Notes: generated by a model from the sequence alone, not told the origin. A DNA stretch of 64,000 nt from Pomphorhynchus laevis (GCA_012934845.2 WNNJ02002420.1:1-64000), one strand, 5' to 3'; counted from the first letter of the stretch, positions 20,001-30,620 are shown. Program-made: numbers and translations.

Positions 20001-20672
20001 GTCCAGCTTTCAGATCGTCCAGCTTTCAGATCGTCCAGCTTTCAGATCGTCCAGCTTTCAGATCGTCCAGCTTTCAGATCGTCCAGCTTTCAGATCGTCC
20101 AGCTTTCAGATCGTCCAGCTTTCAGATCGTCCAGCTTTCAGATCGTCCAGCTTTCAGATCGTCCAGCTTTCAGATCGTCCAGCTTTCAGATCGTCCAGCT
20201 TTCAGATCGTCCAGCTTTCAGATCGTCCAGCTTTCAGATCGTCCAGCTTTCAGATCGTCCAGCTTTCAGATCGTCCAGCTTTCAGATCGTCCAGCTTTCA
20301 GATCGTCCAGCTTTCAGATCGTCCAGCTTTCAGATCGTCCAGCTTTCAGATCGTCCAGCTTTCAGATCGTCCAGCTTTCAGATCGTCCAGCTTTCAGATC
20401 GTCCAGCTTTCAGATCGTCCAGCTTTCAGATCGTCCAGCTTTCAGATCGTCCAGCTTTCAGATCGTCCAGCTTTCAGATCGTCCAGCTTTCAGATCGTCC
20501 AGCTTTCAGATCGTCCAGCTTTCAGATCGTCCAGCTTTCAGATCGTCCAGCTTTCATATCGTCCAGCTTTCATATCGTCCAGCTTTCATATCGTCCAGCT
20601 TTCATATCGTCCAGCTTTCAAATCGTCCAGCTTTCAGACCGTCCAGCTTTCAGATCGTCCAGCTTTCAGATC
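20001..20672. repeat. 16-bp minisatellite, exactly 42 units
   Basis: The unit GTCCAGCTTTCAGATC repeats without gaps over 672 bp. Variant units (CATATC four times, CAAATC, CAGACC) cluster in the last ~130 bp and the left 34 units are essentially uniform, which indicates directional recent expansion. The array lies about 150 bp upstream of the first D2 ORF, so it may be the D2 5' UTR or promoter. All three frames stay open because 16 is not a multiple of three. Confidence 0.97.
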
Positions 20673-20820
20673 GTTATTACAATTTTAATTGTCCTGATTA
20701 TAATAAGCTCTTACACTTAAACACACAATACAACAAAGAAATTCAATAGACAAAGGGACTTACAATAAATAACATACACTATTTATACAACTAATACTTA
20801 CCAACTAATACTTACCCGAA

Positions 20821-21120
20821 ATGCCTCGAGGTGTGCCATCCACTTGTGCGAAATGTTTCAACTGCAAATCAGTTGCTGCAAAATGTGTAAGAGGTCCTTC
20901 AAGGATGGCAAAGCGATCATGCATTAATTGTACTGCTTCTAACTGTGTTCATATGAGAAATTTGGAACCCCGATCGCCAACTACAGGCGAAGAAGAGATA
21001 GACCACAGAGCAATAAAGCAACAACATTTGTGTACTGAAAAGAATGAAATAGGCGGATACCTCTCAAATGATATTTCACAAATTATGAATGGTCATACAT
21101 TGGATCCCAAATCTATTTAA
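20821..21120 (+). CDS. D2 5' ORF, cysteine-rich (zinc-finger-like)
   Basis: This 99-codon frame starts MPRGVPSTCAKC and has cysteines spaced CAKCFNC, AAKC, SCINCTASNC, compatible with one or two zinc-binding clusters. It lies between the minisatellite and the RT ORF on the same strand. It could be a separate ORF1 or the N-terminal DNA-binding part of the RT protein cut off by a stop. The function is inferred only from the cysteines. Confidence 0.5.
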   Translation: MPRGVPSTCAKCFNCKSVAAKCVRGPSRMAKRSCINCTASNCVHMRNLEPRSPTTGEEEIDHRAIKQQHLCTEKNEIGGYLSNDISQIMNGHTLDPKSI

Positions 21121-21306
21121 CCTTCCTCAATGCAACGCAAGCAAAGACTTCGTAAGATTGACGAGCGAGATACTGAGATAATTTAATACTTTCGAGAAAA
21201 GGATTGACAACACTTTAAATTAATTGTATTATTTCAAATAGCACTGCAAAGAATATATACTAGAAAGATCAGTTCCATCAGAAAGACAATCGAAAGGCGA
21301 ATTGAA

Positions 21307-22572
21307 ATGTGGAACGAAGGCAACCTGTTAGAAATCATCACGGAAGCGAGATATCATGAGGCGAAGAGATTAGTCCAAATGAATGGTCTGACATCTAAAC
21401 GAGGAAAAGATCTGGCAAGAGTCGCTAAATTTACCAGAATGGGCTGGATTGGAGAAGCAAGTAGACTACTGATGAATGAGAACTCGGAAGCTAGCCTCGT
21501 ATCTCTCGATCACATGATTGCGGAAACTACTGTAAAACCCATTAAATCTGAACACCTCAAAGCATATCTAGTGAGCAGATTAATTTCTCTCGACAAAGGA
21601 CCCGGTGTAAGATCAATCGGTGTAGGCGAGGTGCTTAGGCGTATTGTAGAGAAGATAATGATGCGAGTAGTACGAATGGACCTAACTGATGTATGCGGAC
21701 AAATTCAACTATGTGCATGGCAACGCAGCGGTATCGAGGCGGCGGTTCACTCAATTAGGCATGAATTCGAGAAGTCTGTTAACAACTGTGTGCCATTGCT
21801 AGATGCAAGTAATGCATTTAATTGCATAAACATAAAACTAGCTCTGGCGCATATGAACTATAAATGTCCATCATTGTCACAAACGCTGCATAACTGCTAT
21901 GATGAACCCTCAGTTCTTACGGTCCAGGGTGAAACATTGTTATCATCTGAGGGGTTCACACAAGGAGATTCACTCTCCATGCCAGCTTTCGCTTCCGCTT
22001 CATTACCATTAATCATAAGTTTTCAAGAGCATACGCCTGGAATAATACATCGATGGTATGCAGACGATGGAGCATGTGTTGGCTCACTTGAAAATATTAA
22101 GAGAGTATAGAATGAAGTGCAAAAAATTGGACCAAAGTATGGATTCAGTGTAAACCCAGAGAAATGCATTCTTGTAGCACATAAAGACATATCACAAGAA
22201 CAGCTATCAATGTTCAAAGGCACATCATTAAAAATAAAAACAGATGGATTCACGTTTTTGGGTAGCTATATAGGGGATGAAAAATTTATTAATGAGAAGA
22301 TCAAGGATAAGTGTGTTCGGTGGACCGAAGTACTTACGCTAGTAAGTAAGGTAGCTGCGTTTGATCCACATTCCGCTTTTACACTACTAACCAAATCAAT
22401 TAAGCAACAATGGAGATGCATAAATCGCACTTGCCAAATTTCACCGTTGGGATTTCAGCAGCTGAAAAGAAAATTATTCGAAGAATTATGGCCAGGCATT
22501 CTGAATTTTACAGACATTGATGAGGAAATGCGACGTTTCAGCAAACTTCCGTTAAAACATGGTGGACTCTGA
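21307..22572 (+). pseudogene. D2 reverse transcriptase, two in-frame stops
   Basis: The frame includes SLDKGPGVRSIGVGEVLRR, a signature of RLE-type (CRE-like) RTs, then QLCAWQRSGIE, motif A PLLDASNAFNCINI, motif B FTQGDSLSMPAFA, and catalytic RWYADDGACVG (22053-22080). A TAG at 22108 replaces a Trp conserved in D3, and a TGA at 22570 replaces a Gly of HGGLGI. The same frame continues to the A-run near 22850. The upstream frame is open from about 21220. Confidence 0.75.
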
Positions 22573-22783
22573 ATAATAGATCCCGCATGCCTAGGAGATT
22601 TTGAGTTTGAAAATTCACTTGTGGTTGTATTACCTCTATTCGATGGAGTTATGGGCGATGAACTTCGAAACAAACAACAACAAATCGCAAAAGGCATTCG
22701 AACTAAAAGAGAAAAGAGTGTTCTCGATGACAAGATAAAACTTATATCGGAGTCGAATAGAAATTTAGAAAACATTCTCTCAA

Positions 22784-23305
22784 ATGCGAATTCTACGGAA
22801 GTTTCATCATGGCTGTCCTGCACGTCCGGGAACGAAGCTGGCATTATCAAAAAAAAACGAATTCCAGGACGCCGTATCGATGAGATACGATCGTAACATA
22901 AAGGATTTTGCAAGATCCTGTTCTTGTGGAGCACAACTCACGATCTCTCATGCATTGTCTTGTAAAACAAACAGTATTACCATAATTCGTCACAATGTAG
23001 TGCGATACACAATAGCATCGGAAATTCGAAAAATCGGTAAACTCTTAACTGTTGAACCAATTCTATCACATGTAAATGATTCAATCATCTTCGAATCACA
23101 GGCAACGACAAGAGAGAGAAACGCTAGAGCAGATATCGCTTTTAACGGATTAACAGGTAGTGCAACGGAGCGATCGTTTATCGACATATGTATGTTGATA
23201 GCCCTTATCTCACAAGTGTCTTCAACATGTCTATCCATTTATCACACTACCCTTCGTCGTTCAAACTTGCCAAAATCGCCCATTATTAAAGAAGCATCAT
23301 CGTGA
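22784..23305 (+). pseudogene. D2 zinc finger and restriction-like endonuclease frame
   Basis: The frame holds FQDAVSMRYD, the zinc cluster CSCG...HALSC, the IIRHNVV block, the putative catalytic ARADIAF and SFIDICM blocks, and ends in D/E junction sequence. It is out of frame with the RT part by a change in an A-run. By analogy with R2-type enzymes it would nick the target. Confidence 0.65.
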
Positions 23306-23870
23306 TCCCAGTTCCGCCTCCTCCTATAGACCAATATCAAACCTTTTAACCATCTCAAAACTTTTCGAGCGTCTCATCCTCAGACAGGTAAGCAACTACA
23401 TATCATCAAATTCTATGTTTCCACCTTTTCAATCTGCATATCGACCACAACATTCTACTATGACCGCATGCACAAAACTCTCCAATGATCTACTTCTTGC
23501 TCTTGACAAACATCTAGTAAGCCTTGTAATTTCACTTGATTTATCCTCCGCCTTTGATGTAGTTGATCACACTATACTTCTCTCATGTCTCAAACAACGT
23601 TACTGCTTCTCGTCTCATGTCATTTCTTGGTTCAAATTATACCTCTCAAATCGCTCTTATCACGTAGTCTCCAACTCCAACTCTTCTGCGCCGGTTCCTC
23701 TCAGCTGCGGTGTACCACAAGGATCCGTTCTAGGGCCGCTTCTTTTCACCCTTCATCTTGCTGATTTATCTTCCTTCGTGGTCCCTTTCGGTTTTGAAGT
23801 TATTCAGTACGCTGAGGATATAGTAATCTATGCATCATGCACACTCACATCTGCATCCAACCTCGCTTCC
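23236..23870 (+). mobile_element. LINE fragment E (CR1/L2-like RT palm), joined to A2
   Basis: Reads FKLAKIAPLLKK (with one frame change), YRPISNLLTISKLFERL, motif A SLDLSSAFDVVDHT, motif B GVPQGSVLGPLLF, then IQYAEDIVIYAS where the catalytic YADD is YAED. It is similar to but distinct from families A and B. At 23871 it changes abruptly into family A ORF1 sequence. The frame 23415-23915 spans this join and is chimeric. Confidence 0.75.
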
Positions 23871-26809
23871 GATCCTTTTTCAAGGACATTTCTCCAGTCG
23901 CATTCATCCGTCTAAACAAATCTTCTCAATCTAATCCTTCCCAGCCCCCTCTCCTAAAAATTGTTTTCAAGCATCGCTCTCACGCGTCTTCTGTCCTCTC
24001 TCAACGATTCAAACTCATGTCATCTTCAACCACTCGAATTTTCCCCGATCGCGCCCCTTCCGAAATCGCTCAAATCTCTTCAGCCCGCATCGAAAAACGT
24101 CGTCGCGAGGAAAACGGCGAAACTTCACTCGCCATCCGAAACATAGACGGAAATTTTCAAATTGTCCACACCCGTCCAAAAATTCGATGGCGCTCCATCT
24201 CTCCTATGTGTCTTCTCCACTAGTCTCTTTCGCCACAGCACACGGTTTCCGCCTCGGTCTCCTCAACACTAGATCTATTCTCAATAAATCCGATCTTATC
24301 CTCAACCTATTCACCAAGCTATCCATCGATCTCTTCTACCTCACCGAATCCTGGCACTCAGATTCCGACAAACTCTCCATTCGCCGTCTGCTCTCTGCCG
24401 GTTGCTCCCTAGTCGAATCCGCCCGCCCCCTCAGCTCATGCCCTTCTAAATCCTCTAATCATGGCGGCATCGTCGCATTCGCGCGTCACCCAGCGTCTCT
24501 TCGCAAAATCAATCCCCCTTTCAGTCCTTGCTCTTTTGAATTGCTCACTTGTCGTTATTCTAACCCGATCACTCTAGATCTCGCCATTGTATACCGTCCT
24601 GGTTCATCAGCTCCTACAGCCTTATTTTTTACCGAACTCGCTGACCTCCTTTCTCATTGTTCTTTGTCCTCAATCCCTTCACTCGTTCTAGGCGACTTCA
24701 ATATCCGCCTAGACCGCCCCTCTTCCACAGATTCCATCCGCTTCATCAACATTCTATCCAACTACAATTACAAACTAATCTCCACTGCCCCCACACATAT
24801 ACTTGGCGGGGCACTCGACATCATCGCTGTCCCCGATCATTTTGCTGCCCACACCTCACTGTCCATCTCTGATCCTGGTCTATCCGATCACTTTCTTATC
24901 ACCCTTGATCTCGCTCGCAACCACACCCCTCCTCACACACCTACAATCCTACGTCGCCCTTGGAGAAATCTTGACCTTTCCCTTCTCCGCTCTGCCTTAC
25001 TCAAATCGTCTCTATCATTACCCACAATAACATATTCATCTCCTCACGATCTCGCCTTTCTTTTCGACTCTGAACTCACATCCACTCTCGATATTCTCTT
25101 GACCAACAAGTCTCACCCACACCGTCGCTTGCACCGTGCCCCATGGTGTGACATTCAATGCCTACTCTCAAAGCGTCGACTCCGCCATGCTTTTCGAGTC
25201 TATCACTGCTCACTCAGACGCGATTTCCGCTCGATCACTCCGTCTTTCCGTGATTCCTATCTTGCAATTAGCCGGTCTCATCTCAACCTACTACGCACCA
25301 AATGCAACTCCTTCTGGCAGCATAAAATCATCACTTCATTCAACTCTAAGACTCTCTGGCATACTTTTAACTCAATCCTGGCTCGTTCGTATACGCCGTG
25401 CAACATCAATGCTAATGATTATTCGTCATTTATCCAGACTAAAGTATCCACGCTGCAATCTCACACCCCGTTCTCCATCATATCCCACTCTGCCCAGTCT
25501 AATCTCATCCTTCCGGAACTCTTTCATCTTCTCCCTGTCTCACCTACAGAAGTATCATCTGTCCTCATGTCCTTGCCCAACAAAACCTCATCTGCCGATC
25601 CCCTGCCTACCCACATATTAAAATCTATATGCTCATCGATATCCCAATTTCTCACAACCTTGTTTAACTCGTCCATCCGCAGTTGTATCTTCCCTTCATA
25701 CTGGAAATCCGCAATCGTTCGTCCCCTCTTTAAGAAACAATCGATCGACCCCTCCCTTCCTTCTAGCTATCGCAGCATTTTACTACCCCCTACTCTATCA
25801 AAGTTCTTAGAACGCCTCATCTTAATACAAATCAACGCTTATCTCTCCTCATCCAATCTGTACCCTCCTTTCCAATCCGCTTTCCGCTCTAATCACTCGA
25901 CAGAAATCGCATGCATAAAAGTGTACAACGACTTACTCATTTCTCGAGACAAGGCTCTATATAGTGTTCTCATCTCCCTCGACCTCTCCTCCACATTCGA
26001 CATTGTCGACCACTCCGTCCTCCTTTCTCGCCTTCGTTATGATTACGGACTTTTCTTCCTCCTCCGTAGCATGGTTCGCCTCATATCTATCCGACCGTTC
26101 CTTTCGCGTCTGTTCTAATTCATCATCCTCCCCTCCCATCCCTATTTTTTGCAGGGTCCCACAAGGTTCAGTCCTAGGTCCCTTGCTTTTCTCTATTTTG
26201 CTTGGCGATCGCTCTCCATTTATCAAACCTTAGTCTTTTAACGTCATGCAATACGCCGATGACATTCTAATCTATGTTCATGCACCCGCACATCGCATAC
26301 ACGATATCGGCATTTATGCCTCCAACTGTCTTTCTTCTATCCACAAACGTCTTTCCAATCTCCATCTCGTTCTAAACCCCGAAAAGTCCAAAATAATGTG
26401 AATCCTTTCCCGTAAACCAAACATATCTCCTCCCATTGTATATTTTGCCTCATCGCTCATCCCTATAGTCCACAATCTCACTTTCTTAGGCTTCCATTTC
26501 GATGATCACCTTTCCCTTAAACCCTTCGTGAGTGACAAGGTCCGCTCGTCTAACTTAATTCTCCGTGACATCCGCCGTATCCGCCCCCTTATCGACTTCC
26601 GTTCTTGTATGTCTCTTCTTTCATCGCTTCTTTTCCCTAAAATCGATTACTGCCTTAGCCTTTTCGCCAATTCTCCAAAATCCATCATCCTACCCCTACA
26701 ACGAATAATCAACACCGCCGTTCGAGTGCTCTTTCGTCTCCGTCGCTTCGACCACACATCCACATATTTTGCCCAACTTTCCTGGCCCACCATCCACATC
26801 CGCATGATG
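23871..26809 (+). mobile_element. LINE family A copy A2, left arm of a large inverted repeat
   Basis: Starts abruptly in the RRM-like part of ORF1 (FKDISPVAFIRL), continues through ORF2 endonuclease and RT, and stops at the thumb (WPTIHIR) at about 26805 without a 3' end. It is about 98% identical over sampled stretches to A3 on the other strand. It contains a frameshift near 26050 (after RYDYG) and stops in the C-terminal part. Confidence 0.85.
24187..26118 (+). pseudogene. A2 ORF2: endonuclease and partial RT
   Basis: The 643-codon frame starts MALHLSYVSSPLVSFATAH. Endonuclease blocks are LLNTRSILNKSD, LTESWHSDSD, VLGDFNIRLD and LSDHFLITLDL. RT begins at PTEVSSVLMSLPNKT and reaches motif A (SLDLSSTFDIVDHS, with T for A). 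A one-base change near 26050 ends the frame; motif B and a YADD (about 26252) follow in other frames. The start overlaps the ORF1 end, as in A3. Confidence 0.8.
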
Positions 26810-29198
26810 AAACCCTTCGTCCGTGACAAGGTCCACATCCGCGGACCTTGTCACGGACGAAGGGTTTAAGGGAAAGGTGATCATCGAAATGGAAGCCTAA
26901 GAAAGTGAGATTGTGGACTACAGGGATGATCGATGAGGCAAAAGATACAATGGGATGAGATATGCTTGGTTTACGGGGAAGGATCCACATTATTTTGGAC
27001 TTTTCGGCGTTTAGAACGAGATGGAGATTGGAGAGACGCTTGTAGATAGAAGAGAGACAGTTGGAGGCAGAAATGGCGATGTCGTGTATGCGATGTGCGG
27101 GTGCATGAGCATAGATTAGAATGTCATCGGCGTATTGCATGACGTTAAAGGAGTAAGGTTTGATAAATGGAGAGAGATCGCCAAGCAAAAGAGAGAAAAG
27201 CAGGGGACCTAGGACTGAACCTTGTGGAACCCCGCAAAAAATAGGGATGGGAGGGGAGGATGATGAATTAGAACAGACGCGAAAGGAACGGTCGGATAGA
27301 TATGAGGCGAACCAAGCTACGGAGGAGGAAGAAAAGCCGTAATCATAACGAAGGCGAGAAAGGAGGACGGAGTGGTCGACAATGTCGAATGCGGAGGAGA
27401 GGTCGAGGGAGATGAGAACACTATATAGAGCCTTGTCTCGAGAAATGAGTAAGTCGTTGTACACTTTTATGGATGCGATTTCTGTCGAGTGATTAGAGCG
27501 GAAAGCGGATTGGAAAGGAGGGTACAGATTGGATGAGGAGAGATAAGCGTTGATTTGTATTAAGATGAGGCGTTCTAAGAGCTTAGAAAGAGTAGGGAGT
27601 AGTGAAATGGGGCGATAGCTAGAAGGAAGGGAGGGGTCGAGCGATTGTTTCTTAAGGAGGGGACGAACGATTGCGGATTTCCAGTGTGTAGGGAAGATAC
27701 GACTGCGGATGGACGAGTTAAACAAGGTTGTGAGAAATGGGGATATCGATGAGCATATAGATTTTAATATGTGGGTAGGCAGGGGATCAGCAAGTGAGGT
27801 TTTGTTGGGCAAGGACATGAGGACAGATGATACTTCTGTAGGTGATACAGGGAGAAGATGAAAGAGTTCGGGAAGGATGAGAGTAGACTGGGCAGAGTGG
27901 GATAGGATGGAGACCGGGGTGTGAGAGAGCAGCGTGGATACTTTAGTCTGGAGAAATGACGAATAATCATTAGCATTGATGTTGCACGGCGTATACGAAC
28001 GAGCCAGGATTGAGTTAAAAGTATGCCAGAGAGTCTTAGAGTTGAATGAAGTGATGATTTTATGCTGCCAGAAGGAGTTGCATTTGGTACGTAGTAGGTT
28101 GAGATGAGACCGGCGAATTGCAAGATAGGAATCACGGAAAGACGGAGTGATCGAGCGGAAATCGCGTCTGAGTGAGCAGTGATAGACTCGAAAAGCATGG
28201 CGGAGTCGACGCTTTGAGTGTAGGCATTGAATGTCACACCATGGGACACGGTGCAAGCGACGGTGTGGGTGAGACTTGTTAGTCAAGAGAATATCGAGAG
28301 TGGATGTGAGTTCAGAGTCGAAAAGAAAGGCGAGATCGTGAGGAGATGAATATGTTATTGTGGGTAATGATAGAGACGATTTGAGTAAGGCAGAGCGGAG
28401 AAGGGAAAGGTCAAGATTTCTCCAAGGGCGACGTAGGATTGTAGGTGTGTGAGGAGGGGTGTGGTTGCGAGCGAGATCAAGGGTGATAAGAAAGTGATCG
28501 GATAGACCAGGATCAGAGATGGACAGTGAGGTGTGGGCAGCAAAATGATCGGGGACAGCGATGATGTCGAGTGCCCCGCCAAGTATATGTGTGGGGGCAG
28601 TGGAGATTAGTTTGTAATTGTAGTTGGATAGAATGTTGATGAAGCGGATGGAATCTGTGGAAGAGGGGCGGTCTAGGCGGATATTGAAGTCGCCTAGAAC
28701 GAGTGAAGGGATTGAGGACAAAGAACAATGAGAAAGGAGGTCAGCGAGTTTGGTAAAAAATAAGGCTGTAGGAGCTGATGAACCAGGACGGTATACAATG
28801 GCGAGATCTAGAGTGATCGGGTTAGAATAACGACAAGTGAGCAATTCAAAAGAGCAAGGACTGAAAGGGGGATTGATTTTGCGAAGAGACGCTGGGTGAC
28901 GCGCGAATGCGACGATGCCGCCATGATTAGAGGATTTAGAAGGGCATGAGCTGAGGGGGCGGGCGGATTCGACTAGGGAGCAACCGGCAGAGAGCAGACG
29001 GCGAATGGAGAGGTCGTCGGAATCTGAGTGCCAGGATTCGGTGAGGCAGAAGAGATCGATGGATTGCTTGGTGAATAGGTTGAGGATAAGATCGGATTTA
29101 TTGAGAATAGATCTAGTGTTGAGGAGACCGAGGCGGAAACCGTGTGCTGTGGCGAAAGAGACTAGTGGAGAAGACACATAGGAGAGATGGAGCGCCAT
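26709..29198 (-). CDS. A3 ORF2: APE endonuclease plus reverse transcriptase, open for 829 codons
   Basis: Start MALHLSYVSSPLVSF, overlapping the ORF1 end. Endonuclease (about residues 15-245): LLNTRSILNKSD, LTESWHSDSDD, VLGDFNIRLD (catalytic Asp/Asn), GLSDHFLI (catalytic His). RT (about 450-790): YRPISLLPTLSKL, SAFRSNHST, motif A SLDLSSAFDIVDHS, motif B GVPQGSVLGPLLF, catalytic MQYADDILIYAHA (about 27118-27140), LTFLGFHFDDHLS. All catalytic residues I can check are intact. After KPFVRDKVR the frame enters the palindrome and the last ~45 codons are antisense A2 sequence. The native C-terminus is absent, so full activity is doubtful. Confidence 0.85.
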   Translation of the reverse strand: MALHLSYVSSPLVSFATAHGFRLGLLNTRSILNKSDLILNLFTKQSIDLFCLTESWHSDSDDLSIRRLLSAGCSLVESARPLSSCPSKSSNHGGIVAFARHPASLRKINPPFSPCSFELLTCRYSNPITLDLAIVYRPGSSAPTALFFTKLADLLSHCSLSSIPSLVLGDFNIRLDRPSSTDSIRFINILSNYNYKLISTAPTHILGGALDIIAVPDHFAAHTSLSISDPGLSDHFLITLDLARNHTPPHTPTILRRPWRNLDLSLLRSALLKSSLSLPTITYSSPHDLAFLFDSELTSTLDILLTNKSHPHRRLHRVPWCDIQCLHSKRRLRHAFRVYHCSLRRDFRSITPSFRDSYLAIRRSHLNLLRTKCNSFWQHKIITSFNSKTLWHTFNSILARSYTPCNINANDYSSFLQTKVSTLLSHTPVSILSHSAQSTLILPELFHLLPVSPTEVSSVLMSLPNKTSLADPLPTHILKSICSSISPFLTTLFNSSIRSRIFPTHWKSAIVRPLLKKQSLDPSLPSSYRPISLLPTLSKLLERLILIQINAYLSSSNLYPPFQSAFRSNHSTEIASIKVYNDLLISRDKALYSVLISLDLSSAFDIVDHSVLLSRLRYDYGFSSSSVAWFASYLSDRSFRVCSNSSSSPPIPIFCGVPQGSVLGPLLFSLLLGDLSPFIKPYSFNVMQYADDILIYAHAPAHRIHDIAISASNCLSSIYKRLSNLHLVLNAEKSKIMWILPRKPSISHPIVSFASSIIPVVHNLTFLGFHFDDHLSLKPFVRDKVRGCGPCHGRRVSSCGCGWWARKVGQNMWMCGRSDGDERALERRC
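26810..26867. repeat. Centre of the A2/A3 inverted repeat: 25-bp arms, 8-nt spacer
   Basis: Arms 26810-26834 and 26843-26867 are perfect complements around ACATCCGC. The left arm is not the natural continuation of A2; it is a short second copy of the KPFVRDKV codons, so A2 jumps back, folds and continues as A3 antisense. Outside it the two LINEs form arms of about 2.65 kb (23871-26523 and 26860-29512). Confidence 0.95.
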
Positions 29199-30346
29199 CG
29201 AATTTTTGGACGGGTGTGGACAATTTGAAAATTTCCGTCTATGTTTCGGATGGCGAGTGAAGTTTCGCCGTTTTCCTCGCGACGACGTTTTTCGATGCGG
29301 GCTGAAGAGATTTGAGCGATTTCGGAAGGGGCGCGATCGGGGAAAATTCGAGTGGTTGAAGATGACATGAGTTTGAATCGTTGAGAGAGGACAGAAGACG
29401 CGTGAGAGCGATGCTTGAAAACAATTTTTAGGAGAGGGGGCTGGGAAGGATTAGATTGAGAAGATTTGTTTAGACGGATGAATGCGACTGGAGAAATGTC
29501 CTTGAAAAAGGATAGTTTATCCGCAGGAACAATAGACGAGAGGATGGATCTGAAGGCGGAAACATCGTGGTCCAGACGTGCTTGTGGAGATAAGGAGTTA
29601 GAAGGCGTGATATTAGTAACAATGACGCAACGATCGCGAGAAGCAAAGCGCTTCCGTAAAGGAGGACGACTGACGTGAGTAGGTGAGATCACGATAGAAG
29701 AGCTGGCAGTTGATGATTTGGAGGGATTTGGTTTGACGACGGGAGACATAGAGGATAATGATAATAAAGCGGGTGGCAAGCGATGTGAGGAAAGGTTATG
29801 AGTGGAAGGATAGTGGAGGCTGGTGGAGGTGATTTTGATTGATGGATGCAAGTTATTGAGAAACGAGACAGGAAGGACGGGACGTGGGGTGTCGGGGAGT
29901 GAACATACATTAGTTGTAACAATTTGCGGCTCCGTCACTGTATCGGTAGATTTATCATAAACTTGACAAAATCCATCTTGCTGCGATACAATTTGCGGCT
30001 CCTTCAGATTATCTGATAATGGATTATCTGATGATGACGTAGAAACGCAAGGAGGGGTAGAAATGTAAGGTGATTTATCTGATACGACAAAAGAAATACT
30101 GGGTTGCAAATGGTCAATGACAGTAACATCAGAAGATTGAGCTGATTGATTGGGCAAAATTGAAGGATGTATAGTAATACCTGTAGAAGAGATGGGAGAT
30201 TTGGCATTCTTAGAGGCAATCGAATGCGGGAGAATCGGGCATCGAGGTTGAGACTTATTACAATACGAAGAGGCATGTGTGGACATCGCTGCATTGCCAG
30301 ATAGTTTCAATATATTTGTCTTGAGACTCTCTATTTCACTCTTCAT
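29162..30346 (-). CDS. A3 ORF1 main part: linker, RRM-like and C-terminal domain
   Basis: A 394-codon frame. A coiled or linker start (MKSEIESLKTNILKL) leads into a long Ser/Pro/Thr-rich region, then the RRM-like block (CVIVTNITPSNS, RLDHDVSAFRSILSS, LLKIVFKHRSHAS) and the basic C-terminal domain (FPDRAPSEIAQISSARIEKR, IDGNFQIVHTR). The ORF1 zinc finger is in the frame just upstream. Predicted nucleic-acid chaperone. It overlaps the ORF2 start by 37 bp. Confidence 0.7.
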   Translation of the reverse strand: MKSEIESLKTNILKLSGNAAMSTHASSYCNKSQPRCPILPHSIASKNAKSPISSTGITIHPSILPNQSAQSSDVTVIDHLQPSISFVVSDKSPYISTPPCVSTSSSDNPLSDNLKEPQIVSQQDGFCQVYDKSTDTVTEPQIVTTNVCSLPDTPRPVLPVSFLNNLHPSIKITSTSLHYPSTHNLSSHRLPPALLSLSSMSPVVKPNPSKSSTASSSIVISPTHVSRPPLRKRFASRDRCVIVTNITPSNSLSPQARLDHDVSAFRSILSSIVPADKLSFFKDISPVAFIRLNKSSQSNPSQPPLLKIVFKHRSHASSVLSQRFKLMSSSTTRIFPDRAPSEIAQISSARIEKRRREENGETSLAIRNIDGNFQIVHTRPKIRWRSISPMCLLH

Positions 30347-30558
30347 CTATTTATCATTTTAGCCGAACAGTAGCCACAGTAGAATTCGTTGTCTGCAAGG
30401 CAAGATGCCTGGGATTCTGAAGTCCAAATACTTACCCACGTGTGACAATCATTGTTTGAGCAAAGGACTTGTTGTTCAGATCCATTGGAAACATCTCTAA
30501 CATCGGTGTTGGACGCAACATGGTTGGGAAATTGAGACTTTTGTTTTTTCCGACCCAT
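30343..30558 (-). CDS. A3 ORF1 N-terminus: PHD-like zinc finger, 71 codons
   Basis: MGRKKQKSQFPNHV start, then CSNNDCHTWVSIW and FYCGYC, a C-x4-C-H...C-x2-C cluster of PHD type. It ends at the ATGA overlap with the next frame, so a single frame change separates it from the main ORF1. The same cluster opens B1, B2 and B3 ORF1. Confidence 0.65.
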   Translation of the reverse strand: MGRKKQKSQFPNHVASNTDVRDVSNGSEQQVLCSNNDCHTWVSIWTSESQASCLADNEFYCGYCSAKMINR

Positions 30559-30620
30559 TTGTATATAGTCGTTTGATTCGTGATTTTATTCTCCTCGTTG
30601 TATGTATATTAGATTAATAT

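Larger units (their letters stand above)
20673..23235 (+). mobile_element. LINE family D copy D2 (RLE-type), longest copy, decayed
   Basis: The copy runs from the minisatellite through a small cysteine-rich ORF, the RT ORF, a CCHC zinc finger and a restriction-like endonuclease region ending near SQVSS at about 23230. Against D0 it lacks about 100 residues including the AGPSGLD block (deletion near 21490-21540). Two in-frame stops (22108, 22570) and one frame change in an A-run near 22850 break the protein. It defines the family order for D1, D3 and D5. Confidence 0.8.
26843..30620 (-). mobile_element. LINE family A copy A3, right arm of inverted repeat, best-preserved ORF2
   Basis: On the minus strand it has ORF1 (30558-29162) and ORF2 (29198 to about 26844), ending at the RT thumb where the palindrome centre lies. 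The last ~150 codons and the 3' UTR are missing. Only one frame change is seen in the retained part, near the start of ORF1. The 5' UTR probably extends to about 30620 or a little beyond, but the end is unclear. Confidence 0.85.

Noticed and set aside
20001-20672. CRISPR-like regular repeat array
   Set aside because: Units are contiguous 16-mers with no spacers, in a eukaryotic context without cas genes.
19957-20688. A 243-codon repetitive protein (SFQIVQLSDRPAFRSS repeats)
   Set aside because: It is the 16-bp minisatellite read in cycling frames; any frame stays open because the unit has no stop in any phase.
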